A stretch of DNA of 64,000 nucleotides from Mycolicibacterium parafortuitum (GTDB lineage Bacteria > Actinomycetota > Actinomycetes > Mycobacteriales > Mycobacteriaceae), in NCBI RefSeq assembly GCF_002086815.1, contig NZ_MVID01000009.1, positions 105,730-169,729 of the forward strand. Reading direction: 5' to 3'. The position numbers and the translations under genes are program-made. Below the pieces are notes generated by a model. It did not search any database. It was not told where the DNA came from and worked only from the letters and a program-made list of their open reading frames with translations. Shown here piece after piece: positions 1 through 8,314 of this stretch (position 1 is the first letter of the stretch; the number at the start of each line of letters is the position of its first letter).

Positions 1-245
1 TCGATGGTTCGCCGCAGCATCCCGGTGTCCCGCGCGTGGTGCTCGGTGGCGTGGCGGGCACTCCGCTGTCGGTCGAGGTCTACGGGTCCTGCTGGAAGCC
101 TAACTCCGCCAGTCGCTTCGCCGATCTCGCCGAGGCGGTCGCGGCCGGTATCGACCTGCGCGACGACGGAGGGTTTAGCGTCCACTACCGACGCGGGCTG
201 GTCCGGACCCTGGTCGAGCGAGCGTGTGAGGAGGCGGCGGCGTGA
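1..245 (+). CDS. FAD-binding subunit of molybdenum hydroxylase (CoxM-like), 3' part only
   Basis: The window opens inside this gene; about 80 C-terminal codons remain, read from base 3. The tail (LAEAVAAGIDLRDDGGFSVHYR, then RRGLVRTLVERA) matches the C-terminal helical domain of the medium, FAD-binding subunit of xanthine dehydrogenase/CO dehydrogenase-type enzymes, which passes electrons from the iron-sulfur subunit to the final acceptor. Its stop overlaps the GTG start of the large subunit by four bases (GTGA), so the two are translationally coupled, and the gene order M-L-S fits this enzyme family. FAD-site motifs lie outside the window, so the identification rests on the C-terminal domain and the two downstream partners. 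Confidence 0.8.
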   Translation, partial: DGSPQHPGVPRVVLGGVAGTPLSVEVYGSCWKPNSASRFADLAEAVAAGIDLRDDGGFSVHYRRGLVRTLVERACEEAAA

Positions 246-2623
246 GCAGCCACAGGGACGCCGGCGGCGGAACGTGGGTGGGCGCATCGGTGCAGCGCCG
301 CGAGGATCCGCGTCTGACGACCGGGCGTGGCCGCTACGTCGACGACCTCTCTGTGCCCGGCATGTTGCACGCACAGTTCGTCCGCAGCACCGAGGCGCAC
401 GCCCGTATCGTCTCGGTCGACCTGAGCGAGGTGCGCGCCACTCCCGGGGTGGTTGCCGCATTCACTGCGTCAGATCTCGCAATGGCTGACCTGGTGGCGC
501 GTTTGGAGCGGCCTGAGAGTGAATATCGCACCACCGCCATGCCGATTCTGGCGCGCGACGTCGTCCGATTCGTCGGCGAGCCGATTGCCATCGTCATCGC
601 TGCAGACCCTTACACCGCCGAGGACGGACTCGAAGCAGCAGTAGTCGAGTACGACCCTCTGCCGCCGGTCATGACCGAGGACGCGGCACTCTCCCCCAGC
701 TCCCTACAGCTGCACGCCGAAGCCGCCGACAACACTTTCGTCGACGTCACGATGTTCGCCACCGAGGGTATCGACGAGATTTTCGCCAACGCCTACGCGG
801 TCATCGAGGTCGAGCACCGCAGCGGCCGGCAGAACGCGGTGCCGATGGAAACCCGCGGCGTGCTCGCTGAATGGATCGACCGCGACGAGCAGCTACTCAT
901 CCAGGTCTCCACGCAGATTCCCCACATCTTGCGGGACGCATTCGCCAACAGCGCCGGTATCGACCAACGCCAAATTCGAGTGGTCACACCGGACATTGGC
1001 GGCGGATTCGGGCAGAAGGCCGCCGTGGGGCGGGAAGAGCTGGCAACTTCGGCGTCTGCATTGCGGCTGCGTCGCCCGGTGAAGTGGATCGAGGACCGTC
1101 GCGACAATCTCACGGCATCCTTCCTCGCCCGCGAGCAGCACTTCAAGACACGCGGCGCCTTCGACCAGGACGGCAGGCTCCTCGCGCTCGACAACGACGT
1201 GATCTGCGATATGGGCGCTTACTCGGTGTTCCCGTTCACCGCCGCGATCGAGCCGATGATGGCCGCCACCGAATTGCCCGGCGTGTACAAGGTTCCGGCC
1301 TACCGGATCCGGTCTCGTGCCATCGCGACGAACAAGGCACCGACCGCCGCCTACCGCGGGGTCAGTCGCCCGCAGTGCGTCACGGTGATGGAACTCCTGA
1401 TGGAACGGGCCGCCCGGAAGCTGGGCATCGATGCGCTGGATCTCCGGCGGCGGAACCTGATTACGGTGTTCCCCTACCGCGGTGTCAACGACATCACCTA
1501 CGATCCGGGCTCATACCTCGAATCGCTCAACCTGTGCGAGCAGACGCTTCGAGACGAAGGTTGGTACGAGCGCAAACGTGAGGCCGCCGAGCAGGGCAGA
1601 ATTCTCGGCATCGGTTACGCGTGTTACTCCGAGCGGACAGGTTTAGCCTCCGGTGCCTTCATCGAGCGAAAACCCCGGGTACTCGTCTCGTTCGACCTCT
1701 CGGACATCACGATGGACACCTCAGGGTCGGTGCGTGTGACAACCGGGACCCTGTCCCACGGTCAGAGCCACGAAACCACCATGGCCCAGATCGTCGCGGA
1801 TCGACTCGGCATCCCGATGGACAAGATCAAGGTGATGCAGGGCGATACCGACAAGATCACCTACGGGTTCGGGTCGTTCGCCAGCCGCTCGATCACCATC
1901 GGGGGAAGCGCGGTCGCGCTCGCCGCCGACAAGCTGGGTGATCAATTGTGCGCGCTGGCAGCGCATCTGATGGAGGTCGACATCGACTCGGTCGAACTGG
2001 ACGGAGACAGCGGTGTCCGGCTGCGCAAGGAACCCTCCAAGCGGATGTCGTTCTCGGAACTCGCTTTCGTGGCCTACCTGCAATCGTCAAGGCTTCCGAA
2101 GGACATTGGCCCGGGACTTCGCGCGTCCGCAAGTTTCGACCTGGCGGCAGAAGGGGTGTTCTCCAACGCGACCCACGGTGTCGTGGTCGAACTCGACCGG
2201 GGCACGGGAGGAATCCAGATCCTGCGGTACGTCTGCGTCGAGGATGTCGGCGTGGCGATCAACCCTCAGGTCGTCGAAGGGCAGGCCCGCGGAGGTATTG
2301 CCCAGGGCATCGCCAGCACGCTGTACGAACAAGTCGTCTACGACTCCAACGGACAGCCGTTGTGCCCGACATTCATGGAATACAAAGTTCCGACGGCCAT
2401 GGAGATCCCCGACATCCGGATCGAGCATCTCGAGACTCCGAGTGCGCTGACCGAAACCGGCGCCAAGGGCGCTGGGGAGGGCGGCACGATCGGCGTGGCC
2501 GGCGCGATCCTCAACGCCGTCAACGACGGCCTTCGCCACACCGGAGTGGAACTCGACAGCACTCCGATTTCTCGCGAGCTGGTGTACCGAGCGCTGGAGT
2601 ATTCTGGGAGCAGCAATGTCTGA
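242..2623 (+). CDS. Molybdopterin-binding large subunit of xanthine dehydrogenase-family hydroxylase
   Basis: A 793-residue protein of normal length for the large catalytic subunit. The N-terminal aldehyde-oxidase a/b hammerhead (about 15-130: RREDPRLTTGRGRYVDD) precedes the molybdopterin domains. Visible motifs are GGGFGQK near 257, AYRGVSR near 371 and the GAGEGG loop carrying the expected catalytic Glu at about 746. Form I CO dehydrogenases have a Cys-containing AYRCSFR loop instead, so this is a hydroxylase of the aldehyde or N-heteroaromatic type. GTG start overlapping the previous stop; the small subunit begins inside its last codons. The product should hydroxylate a carbon next to a ring nitrogen or an aldehyde using water; the substrate is not readable from sequence. 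Confidence 0.92.
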   Translation: MSSHRDAGGGTWVGASVQRREDPRLTTGRGRYVDDLSVPGMLHAQFVRSTEAHARIVSVDLSEVRATPGVVAAFTASDLAMADLVARLERPESEYRTTAMPILARDVVRFVGEPIAIVIAADPYTAEDGLEAAVVEYDPLPPVMTEDAALSPSSLQLHAEAADNTFVDVTMFATEGIDEIFANAYAVIEVEHRSGRQNAVPMETRGVLAEWIDRDEQLLIQVSTQIPHILRDAFANSAGIDQRQIRVVTPDIGGGFGQKAAVGREELATSASALRLRRPVKWIEDRRDNLTASFLAREQHFKTRGAFDQDGRLLALDNDVICDMGAYSVFPFTAAIEPMMAATELPGVYKVPAYRIRSRAIATNKAPTAAYRGVSRPQCVTVMELLMERAARKLGIDALDLRRRNLITVFPYRGVNDITYDPGSYLESLNLCEQTLRDEGWYERKREAAEQGRILGIGYACYSERTGLASGAFIERKPRVLVSFDLSDITMDTSGSVRVTTGTLSHGQSHETTMAQIVADRLGIPMDKIKVMQGDTDKITYGFGSFASRSITIGGSAVALAADKLGDQLCALAAHLMEVDIDSVELDGDSGVRLRKEPSKRMSFSELAFVAYLQSSRLPKDIGPGLRASASFDLAAEGVFSNATHGVVVELDRGTGGIQILRYVCVEDVGVAINPQVVEGQARGGIAQGIASTLYEQVVYDSNGQPLCPTFMEYKVPTAMEIPDIRIEHLETPSALTETGAKGAGEGGTIGVAGAILNAVNDGLRHTGVELDSTPISRELVYRALEYSGSSNV

Positions 2624-3104
2624 CGTTCAGTTGATCGAATTGTCCGTCAACGGGCAGCGTTACGAGGCGATCGTCGAGCCGCGTCGCACACTGGTGGATG
2701 TGTTGCGTCACGATCTCGGACTTACCGGTACCCACGTCGGTTGTGAGCACGGAATCTGCGGTGCCTGCACGATTCTGATCGACGGCGCGCCAGCGCGGGC
2801 ATGCCTGATGTTCGCCGCGCAGGCCGAAGGGTGCGAGATCCGCACCGTCGAGTCGCTCGCCCACGAAGACGGTTCGATGAACGATCTGCAGCAGTGCTTC
2901 TCGGCACATCACGGACTCCAGTGTGGATTCTGCACTCCGGGCTTCCTGATGCTGGCCGAGGGGTTTCTCGCCGAAGCACCGGACGCCACCCGCGAGGAGA
3001 TCCGGGAAGTGGTGGCGTCGAACCTGTGTCGCTGCACCGGATATCAGACCATAGTCGATGCCATTGAGGACTGCGCGGCTCGGCGTCGGCGCGCCTGCGA
3101 CTGA
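2616..3104 (+). CDS. [2Fe-2S] small subunit of molybdenum hydroxylase (CoxS-like)
   Basis: A 162-residue protein with both [2Fe-2S] clusters expected of the small subunit: a plant-ferredoxin-type set (GCEHGICGAC, then a further Cys in RACLM) in the N-terminal half and the helical-domain set (CGFCTPG plus NLCRCTGY) in the C-terminal half. It carries electrons from the molybdenum centre to the FAD subunit. The ATG overlaps the large-subunit gene by eight bases, so M, L and S form one coupled operon. It ends one base before the convergent GntR gene, leaving no room for a conventional terminator. Confidence 0.95.
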   Translation: MSDVQLIELSVNGQRYEAIVEPRRTLVDVLRHDLGLTGTHVGCEHGICGACTILIDGAPARACLMFAAQAEGCEIRTVESLAHEDGSMNDLQQCFSAHHGLQCGFCTPGFLMLAEGFLAEAPDATREEIREVVASNLCRCTGYQTIVDAIEDCAARRRRACD

Positions 3105-3105
3105 G

Positions 3106-3741
3106 TCAGTCGTGGCTGTGGCCGAGGATGTGCTCGCGCATCATTTGGCCGGCCAGTTCGCCGTCACGCTTTTCCAGAGCGTCAATGAGCCGCTCATGTT
3201 GCAAGAATGAGTCGCCGTGCTTGCGGGCGGTCATCGGCCCGTGCAGGATCGATTGCCACAGCAACCGCATGATGGACAGAAGGATCGGTGACTCCGCGCA
3301 TTCGTAGACCTTGAAATGGAAGGCCCGGTTGGCCTCTGCATAGCGCGGGTCGTCGTCGCTCATGTCCTTCATCACGGCGTTCAGCGCGCGGAGTTCGGCG
3401 ATCTGCTCGTCGGTGATGACCGCCGCGGCGAACTTTGCCCCCAATGCTTCCAGGGCCGCCCGGATGTCGGCGTTCTCGCGTTGCATACCCACGCTCGACT
3501 TAGCGACGACGGCGCCGCGGTGCGGGTCGATGGTGACGAGGCCCTCTGATTCCAGCCGTTTGAGTGCTTCTCGCACCGGCGTCTGGCTGACACCGAACTT
3601 GGCACCGATGTCACGCTGGCGTAGTGCGTCACCGGGTTGAACCTCGCCACCGATGATCATTTGCCGCATCAGCGCGCACACGACGTCAGCTTTGGACGAG
3701 AAGACCGGAGCCGAAAAACCGGCCATCGGCTCAGATGTCAT
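3106..3741 (-). CDS. GntR-family transcriptional regulator, FadR (FCD) subfamily
   Basis: A 211-residue regulator when started at MTSEPMAG (3741); an upstream in-frame Met at 3774 adds eleven Arg/Gly-rich residues and is less likely. The winged helix is clear (QPGDALRQRDIGAKFGVSQT, then PVREALKRLESEGLV, about 35-80). The all-helical second half fits an FCD ligand domain, which in this subfamily binds small organic acids, often through a metal. It is convergent with the molybdenum hydroxylase and codirectional with the ABC/catabolic genes upstream of it. A FadR-type half-site pair lies 49 bases before its start, and related palindromes precede other transcription units in the block, so it is the probable local repressor. 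The ligand is unknown. Confidence 0.9.
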   Translation of the reverse strand: MTSEPMAGFSAPVFSSKADVVCALMRQMIIGGEVQPGDALRQRDIGAKFGVSQTPVREALKRLESEGLVTIDPHRGAVVAKSSVGMQRENADIRAALEALGAKFAAAVITDEQIAELRALNAVMKDMSDDDPRYAEANRAFHFKVYECAESPILLSIMRLLWQSILHGPMTARKHGDSFLQHERLIDALEKRDGELAGQMMREHILGHSHD

Positions 3742-3789
3742 GCGAGACCTCCCACGTCCCCCCATACCACGCACTGCCCCGACGATCGA

Positions 3790-3800
3790 TCGTATAACAA
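3790..3800. promoter_or_regulatory. Candidate GntR/FadR-type operator upstream of the regulator gene
   Basis: TCGTATAACAA fits the FadR-subfamily consensus TNGTNNNACNA without mismatch. It lies between the regulator start (3741) and the end of the ABC permease (3815), the expected place for an autoregulatory site. Confidence 0.5.
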
Positions 3801-3814
3801 ATCGATCTCATGGT

Positions 3815-4624
3815 TCACCGGGAGCCGACCCATCCGGCCAGCCGGCGATCGAGCGGTCTGAACACGACGTACTCCAGGGTTCGCATAATCACGACGAAGA
3901 TCAACGCATACGCCATCATCTCGGCGGGGCGTAATAGCCGGAACGAGTAGTAGATCTGCGCTCCAACACCATTGGGCTGCGTGAGTGCCTCCATCAGGAC
4001 GACGATCTTCCACGAGAACGCGAGCGAGGTGCGCATGGATGCCAACGCGATCGGGGCGATTTGGCGACCCAGCACGTCGACGAAGTACGAGCGGCGCGAC
4101 AGCTTGTAGACGCGGCTCATCTCGTCGAGGTTGCGATCCCGGTTGCGCACACCGCTGTCGGCGCCATGCACGACGAACGGGATCACTGCCAGCACCAGCG
4201 CCAGCATCCCGACTTCCTGATCGGTGCCGAGCAATAGCACCGCGAAGATGAAGTACATCGGGTCCGGGATGGCCAGGCCGACCACGACGAGTGGTCTCGC
4301 GAACGCTTCGAAGGGCCGCCACAGCCCCATCGCTGATCCGATGAGAATTCCGAGAATCGTCGCGAGGACGAACGCCACCATCAACCGGAGCAGGGTGACG
4401 CCGAGATCGCTGTATGTGCTCGACCGTCCGAGGAGCGAGAGGATGGCCTTCGCAATCGCGGGGATGCCGGGAACCCATCCTGACGACATCCACGCCACCA
4501 CCTGCCATCCGGCGACGATCAGCGCGAGCGCGACGATGACGGACAATGGTCTGGCTTTTCCGTGGCTGTCTCCGGCGTTCACCGCCTGTGCGCCCAGCGG
4601 ATCGGTGGTGTCCAGGGTGCTCAC
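3815..4624 (-). CDS. ABC transporter permease, taurine/nitrate/aromatic-acid type (second permease)
   Basis: A 269-residue inner-membrane permease of the BPD_transp_1 fold with about six hydrophobic segments (first at about 27-47, ALIVAGWQVVAWM). It has the EAA-like loop near DEMSRVYKLSRRSYFVDVLG, where the ATPase docks. Its start overlaps the ATPase stop (ATGA). The operon holds two different permeases around one ATPase, so the channel is probably a heterodimer, unlike the single-permease SsuC/TauC systems. Such an arrangement is known among importers for aromatic acids and other small anions. The neighbouring catabolic genes suggest import of the compound they degrade. Confidence 0.9.
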   Translation of the reverse strand: MSTLDTTDPLGAQAVNAGDSHGKARPLSVIVALALIVAGWQVVAWMSSGWVPGIPAIAKAILSLLGRSSTYSDLGVTLLRLMVAFVLATILGILIGSAMGLWRPFEAFARPLVVVGLAIPDPMYFIFAVLLLGTDQEVGMLALVLAVIPFVVHGADSGVRNRDRNLDEMSRVYKLSRRSYFVDVLGRQIAPIALASMRTSLAFSWKIVVLMEALTQPNGVGAQIYYSFRLLRPAEMMAYALIFVVIMRTLEYVVFRPLDRRLAGWVGSR

Positions 4625-5412
4625 TCGGAGCCCCAGACCTGCAGCACTCGGCGCACCACTTCGCCCTCCAATTGCGATAGTTCGGGCCCGTCGTAGTTAC
4701 GCGGTCTGGGCAGATCGACATCGATGGTTTCGATCAGGGAGGCGGGGCCCTTGGTGAAGAGTGCCACCCGGTCGGCCAGGAAGAGGGACTCACGGATCGA
4801 GTGGGTGACGAACACGAACGTCCGGTTGGTGCGCTTCCACACCTCGAGCAACTCGGCACGCATGGTGCGTGCAGTGACTTCGTCGAGGGTTCCGAACGGC
4901 TCGTCCATGAGCACTACGTCTGAATCGATCGACAGCGCGCGTGAGATCGACGCCCGCTGCCGCTGGCCACCCGAGAGTTGGTTGGGCCAGCGATCTCGCA
5001 GATGGTTGATCTGGAGCATGGACAGGTACTCGGTAATCCGGTGTTCCCACTCGGATTTCGGGATCGTGGTGGCAGCCAGCACGGTTTCGATGTTCTGTGC
5101 CACCGTCAGCCACGGCAGCAGCCGGTGTTCCTGGAAGACATATCCGATCGACGGAGTGCCTGCCCGGGTTCGCCGACCAACAGGTTGCCCGCCGACGGTG
5201 ATGCTGCCCTGCGAAACACCGAGCAGTCCTGCTGCCGCTTGCAGCAGTGTCGACTTGCCGCAACCGCTGGGCCCCAGGATGGCGAGGAACTCGCCCGCCC
5301 GGACATCGAGGCTGATGTCCTCGACGGCAACCGCACCGTTGGGGTAGGTGATCTCGACATTACGGAAGGCGATCTGCGGCAGGCCTTCTCGACTCCGCGC
5401 CTCAACGGACAT
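4621..5412 (-). CDS. ABC transporter ATP-binding protein, SsuB/TauB-like
   Basis: A 263-residue nucleotide-binding subunit with Walker A GPSGCGKST, Q-loop YVFQEHRLLPW, signature LSGGQRQR, Walker B VVLMDEPFG and H-loop THSIRES, all in the usual spacing. The start MSVEARSREG at 5412 overlaps the preceding permease by eleven bases; the longer open frame to 5472 only adds out-of-frame permease sequence. It powers import through the flanking permeases. The SsuB/TauB/NrtD group to which it is closest moves sulfonates, nitrate, cyanate and aromatic carboxylates. Confidence 0.93.
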   Translation of the reverse strand: MSVEARSREGLPQIAFRNVEITYPNGAVAVEDISLDVRAGEFLAILGPSGCGKSTLLQAAAGLLGVSQGSITVGGQPVGRRTRAGTPSIGYVFQEHRLLPWLTVAQNIETVLAATTIPKSEWEHRITEYLSMLQINHLRDRWPNQLSGGQRQRASISRALSIDSDVVLMDEPFGTLDEVTARTMRAELLEVWKRTNRTFVFVTHSIRESLFLADRVALFTKGPASLIETIDVDLPRPRNYDGPELSQLEGEVVRRVLQVWGSE

Positions 5413-6256
5413 CTTGGAACCTCCAGCGCATGAAGTGGTTCTCCAACGGGCGGAGCACCAGATACTCGACAAACAGCAAGATGACGATGAAGGTCAGGAT
5501 CCACAGGACCACCTCGTCGATGAGGAACCGGTCGTAGGCCTTCGTGAACTGCGCGCCCATGCCACTGTTGACGGCGAAGACCTCGGCGAGAACCACGACG
5601 CGCCAAGCATGCGCATTCTCGCTGCGCATCGCCGCGAAGGCATAGGGAGTCAGCTGTGGTACCACGACTTTGCGAAGCCGTCGGGCATAGGAGAAGTTGT
5701 AAACGTCGGCCATGCCGTCGAGCTTCGGGTCCATCAGTTGGAGCCCACCTCGCAGTGTGAGCACCATGAACGGCCAGATGACCAGAACCACCACCGCGTA
5801 CACGCCGACCTCGGAGCGGTGGAAGATGAACAGCGCCAGCAGCGCGGCCACGGTACTGGGGATCGCGATCGCCAGCGACACATACACGTCGACGATCTGA
5901 CCGACCAGCCCCCCGCGCCTACTGAGGATCGCTCCGATCAGGCCGAGGACAAGTCCGATGGCCACCGATATGACCACCCGCAAGAATGTCGCGCCGATGT
6001 TCTGGTAGATCGCCGGATTGGTGTAGAAATCCTCTGCCGCGTCAGCAACCTCCGAGATGGTGGGCAGCAGTCCAGAACTGCTGCTCCACACATGCCACGC
6101 GAGAACGACCAGGGCCAGTGACAGTAGGGACAACAGGGTGTCGCGAAGACGAGCCGCGGCGGAACGATTCCGCCGCGGCCGCTTCGCATTCCTGGCGCCA
6201 GCGGTCCCCGCAGCATCCACGGAAGCCTTTGACAGCACGCCAGGTCGCGGGGTCAC
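5402..6256 (-). CDS. ABC transporter permease, taurine/nitrate/aromatic-acid type (first permease)
   Basis: A 284-residue permease with a basic N-terminal tail (about 1-35, rich in Arg/Lys) followed by six hydrophobic segments (first LLSLLSLALVVLAWHVW). The ATPase-contact loop is visible near DGMADVYNFSYARRLRKVVV. It differs in sequence from the other permease of the operon, consistent with a heterodimeric channel. It starts inside the last codon of the binding-protein gene (ATGA overlap) and itself overlaps the ATPase, so binding protein, permease, ATPase and second permease are read as one coupled message. Confidence 0.9.
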   Translation of the reverse strand: MTPRPGVLSKASVDAAGTAGARNAKRPRRNRSAAARLRDTLLSLLSLALVVLAWHVWSSSSGLLPTISEVADAAEDFYTNPAIYQNIGATFLRVVISVAIGLVLGLIGAILSRRGGLVGQIVDVYVSLAIAIPSTVAALLALFIFHRSEVGVYAVVVLVIWPFMVLTLRGGLQLMDPKLDGMADVYNFSYARRLRKVVVPQLTPYAFAAMRSENAHAWRVVVLAEVFAVNSGMGAQFTKAYDRFLIDEVVLWILTFIVILLFVEYLVLRPLENHFMRWRFQDVR

Positions 6257-7275
6257 GACTGTTCGAGGTCAACCGCGACCGGCTGTGCGGGCATCGCCTC
6301 GATGAGCAGTTTGCGATCGGCGAACAGCTGCAGCCACTGCATCGTCCCGTCGACGTCTTGCTGCGACCAGTCCGTGGGGTAGCAAGGCAGATCTGCACAG
6401 TACTTCACGAAGGCATCAAGCTCGGCCTCGTCACGTAGAGCCAGAATGTCCGCGTACTTCTGCTCTTTGAGGATCTCGTAATTGCTGTCGCCGATCACCT
6501 TCACCGCTTCAAACCATGCGTCCCTGGCCTTGATCGCGAGATCCCGGTTCTGATCCAGCCATTCCGTTCGCGCGGCCAGCAGTGCCAGATTCGGTGAGTA
6601 TCCGCCGGTGTGCTCCGCCCAGGCCTTGGCCGGCTGGAAGATGTACTTGCCGGGGCCGATCATGGTGGCGCGCAGAGCGAACGGCTCGTAGTCGAAGATC
6701 GCGTCCACCTGACCGGCCGCCATCAACTCGGGCAGTGCTGCCGCGCCGGCCTCGCGCAGGTCGAGATCGTTGCTGATGTTGATGCCGTAGAGCTCTTCGA
6801 ACATGACGTTGATGGCCGTGGTCGTACCGGTGTCCATTCCGAAGTGTCCGACGCGCCTGCCGCGCAGGCCTTCCGGATCGTTGATCCCAGAAGAGTCGGA
6901 AGCGACCACACCGGTCATCATGTTGAGCGCCCCGGCGAACCCCACAGCGTTCTTGCCTTCCTGCTGGGCGATCGCGAGGCTGATGCCGTCCTGATCGGTG
7001 GCGATGTCGCTCTCGCCCAGGAGGAATGTACTCAGGCTGGCGTCCGGATCGACGACGACCTGTTCGGCCTTGAAGCCGAATTTCTCATCGATTCCCTGAT
7101 CAATCATGATCTGCAGGGGAATCGAGGCGGGGTCGGACTCCAGGACCTGGAACCGCACTACAGGCAGGCTGTTGTCGCCGCTGGCATTTCCACCGCCGTC
7201 GCCCCCGCAGGCGGTGGTCATCAGCAGCATTGCGCCGAGGGCTGCGGTGGCGAACTTCTTTCCGAATTGAGGCAT
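6253..7275 (-). CDS. ABC transporter substrate-binding lipoprotein (NMT1/SsuA-like)
   Basis: A 340-residue exported protein. The signal peptide (FGKKFATAALGAMLLMTTAC) ends at a lipobox-like Cys at 23, followed by a flexible Gly/Asp/Ser-rich linker. The mature part resembles NMT1/THI5/SsuA-type type II binding proteins: an early DQGIDEKFGF stretch, then FLLGESDIATDQDG and LRGRRVGHFGMDTGTTTA, the usual ligand-cleft elements. It captures the substrate outside the membrane for the two permeases. First gene of the transporter part of the operon; a 138-base gap separates it from the hydrolase gene upstream and contains a weak version of the TGGTAT operator. Confidence 0.9.
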   Translation of the reverse strand: MPQFGKKFATAALGAMLLMTTACGGDGGGNASGDNSLPVVRFQVLESDPASIPLQIMIDQGIDEKFGFKAEQVVVDPDASLSTFLLGESDIATDQDGISLAIAQQEGKNAVGFAGALNMMTGVVASDSSGINDPEGLRGRRVGHFGMDTGTTTAINVMFEELYGINISNDLDLREAGAAALPELMAAGQVDAIFDYEPFALRATMIGPGKYIFQPAKAWAEHTGGYSPNLALLAARTEWLDQNRDLAIKARDAWFEAVKVIGDSNYEILKEQKYADILALRDEAELDAFVKYCADLPCYPTDWSQQDVDGTMQWLQLFADRKLLIEAMPAQPVAVDLEQS

Positions 7276-7344
7276 CGCTTGAACTCCCTGTTGCAGACCC
7301 AGATCCCGTTCAGCACGGGCGATGGGTGGACCTTATCTGGTGCA

Positions 7345-7354
7345 TGGTATGTAA
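7345..7354. promoter_or_regulatory. Weak TGGTAT half-site before the ABC importer
   Basis: TGGTATGTAA shares its first six bases with the TGGTATATCA cores before the SDR and acyl-CoA synthetase genes but lacks the matching second half. It sits 70 bases upstream of the binding-protein start. Only suggestive. Confidence 0.25.
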
Positions 7355-7413
7355 TGTTTCATTTCGCGCGGATTACCTAGGGTTACTTCTGAGGTCGAGT
7401 CTGTGAGAGCCGA

Positions 7414-8307
7414 TCAGCCCGGCTCGGCGACGGCACCCGTCATCGAGGGCGACATCGCGCGGGGGTCACGCGGCGACCACGCGTCATTGCTCACCCCGAG
7501 CAGGAATCGCTCGACGAAGAGATTGAACAGTGCGGGCTCCTCAATGTTCGACACATGCCCGGTGCGCGGCAGGATGGCCAGTCCCGCACGGGGAATCGTG
7601 CGCTTGAGCATCAGGTCGGCCTCGAGGACACCGTTGTCCTCGTCACCGGCGATGATCAGTATCGGCGGTTCGCACCTGCTCAGCTGTTCAGTCATCTCGA
7701 ACAACAGCGGCCGTGGGATTTGGACGTTGCGCATCGTGAGTGCGGCACCTAGCGGATGATGCTCGGCGAGAATGCCGACGTGCTCGGCGTGACCGCGCGG
7801 ATCCTTGGCCTGGAATTGCACGCGGGCCGGACCTACGCCGTACCACTTGGACAACGCCTCCGAACCCTCCGTCTCGAAGGCGTGGGCGACGACGGCCGAT
7901 TCTGCGCGGAAGGTCGGATTTCGCGCAGGATCAGCGCCGTACCCACATCCGGCAACCACGGCCCCGATGCAGCGGTGCGGCTCACGCAAGGCGAAGTGCA
8001 GGGCCGCGAATCCACCCATCGAGTTGCCCACCACATAAGCCTTGTCCACACCTAGCGCGTCGAGAACCGCAACGATGTCGTCCGCCGCTCGCGCCTGCCC
8101 GTAATGAGCGGATTCGATGGGTACATCAGACGGCGGAAATCCTCTGGCCGCATAGGTGATACACCGGTACCACCGCGAGAAGTGCCGCATCTGCGGTTCC
8201 CAAGAGCGATGGTCCCCGCCGAACTCGTGCACGAAGACGATGGGGACGCCGGTTCCCGCCTCTTCGTAGTAGAGGCGGTAACCATCGTCGGTCGGTGCAT
8301 ACGGCAT
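7414..8307 (-). CDS. Alpha/beta hydrolase (enol-lactonase/ring-cleavage hydrolase type)
   Basis: A 297-residue alpha/beta-hydrolase starting at MPYAPTDDGYRLYYEE (8307). It has the oxyanion strand VFVHEFGGDHRSW near 25, the nucleophile elbow GNSMGGF near 100, and a late Asp (AGDEDNG) and His (RTGHVSN) completing a Ser-Asp-His triad. It resembles 3-oxoadipate enol-lactonases and meta-cleavage hydrolases more than lipases. It lies seven bases downstream of the SDR gene and is surely cotranscribed with it. In this context it may open a lactone or hydrolyse a ring-cleavage product. The longer open frame to 8601 is only SDR sequence read out of frame. Confidence 0.88.
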   Translation of the reverse strand: MPYAPTDDGYRLYYEEAGTGVPIVFVHEFGGDHRSWEPQMRHFSRWYRCITYAARGFPPSDVPIESAHYGQARAADDIVAVLDALGVDKAYVVGNSMGGFAALHFALREPHRCIGAVVAGCGYGADPARNPTFRAESAVVAHAFETEGSEALSKWYGVGPARVQFQAKDPRGHAEHVGILAEHHPLGAALTMRNVQIPRPLLFEMTEQLSRCEPPILIIAGDEDNGVLEADLMLKRTIPRAGLAILPRTGHVSNIEEPALFNLFVERFLLGVSNDAWSPRDPRAMSPSMTGAVAEPG

Positions 8308-8314
8308 CGCAGGT

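Noticed and set aside
242..3104. Aerobic carbon monoxide dehydrogenase
   Set aside because: The active-site loop reads AYRGVSR and lacks the Cys of form I CO dehydrogenases, so only the broader hydroxylase family is supported.
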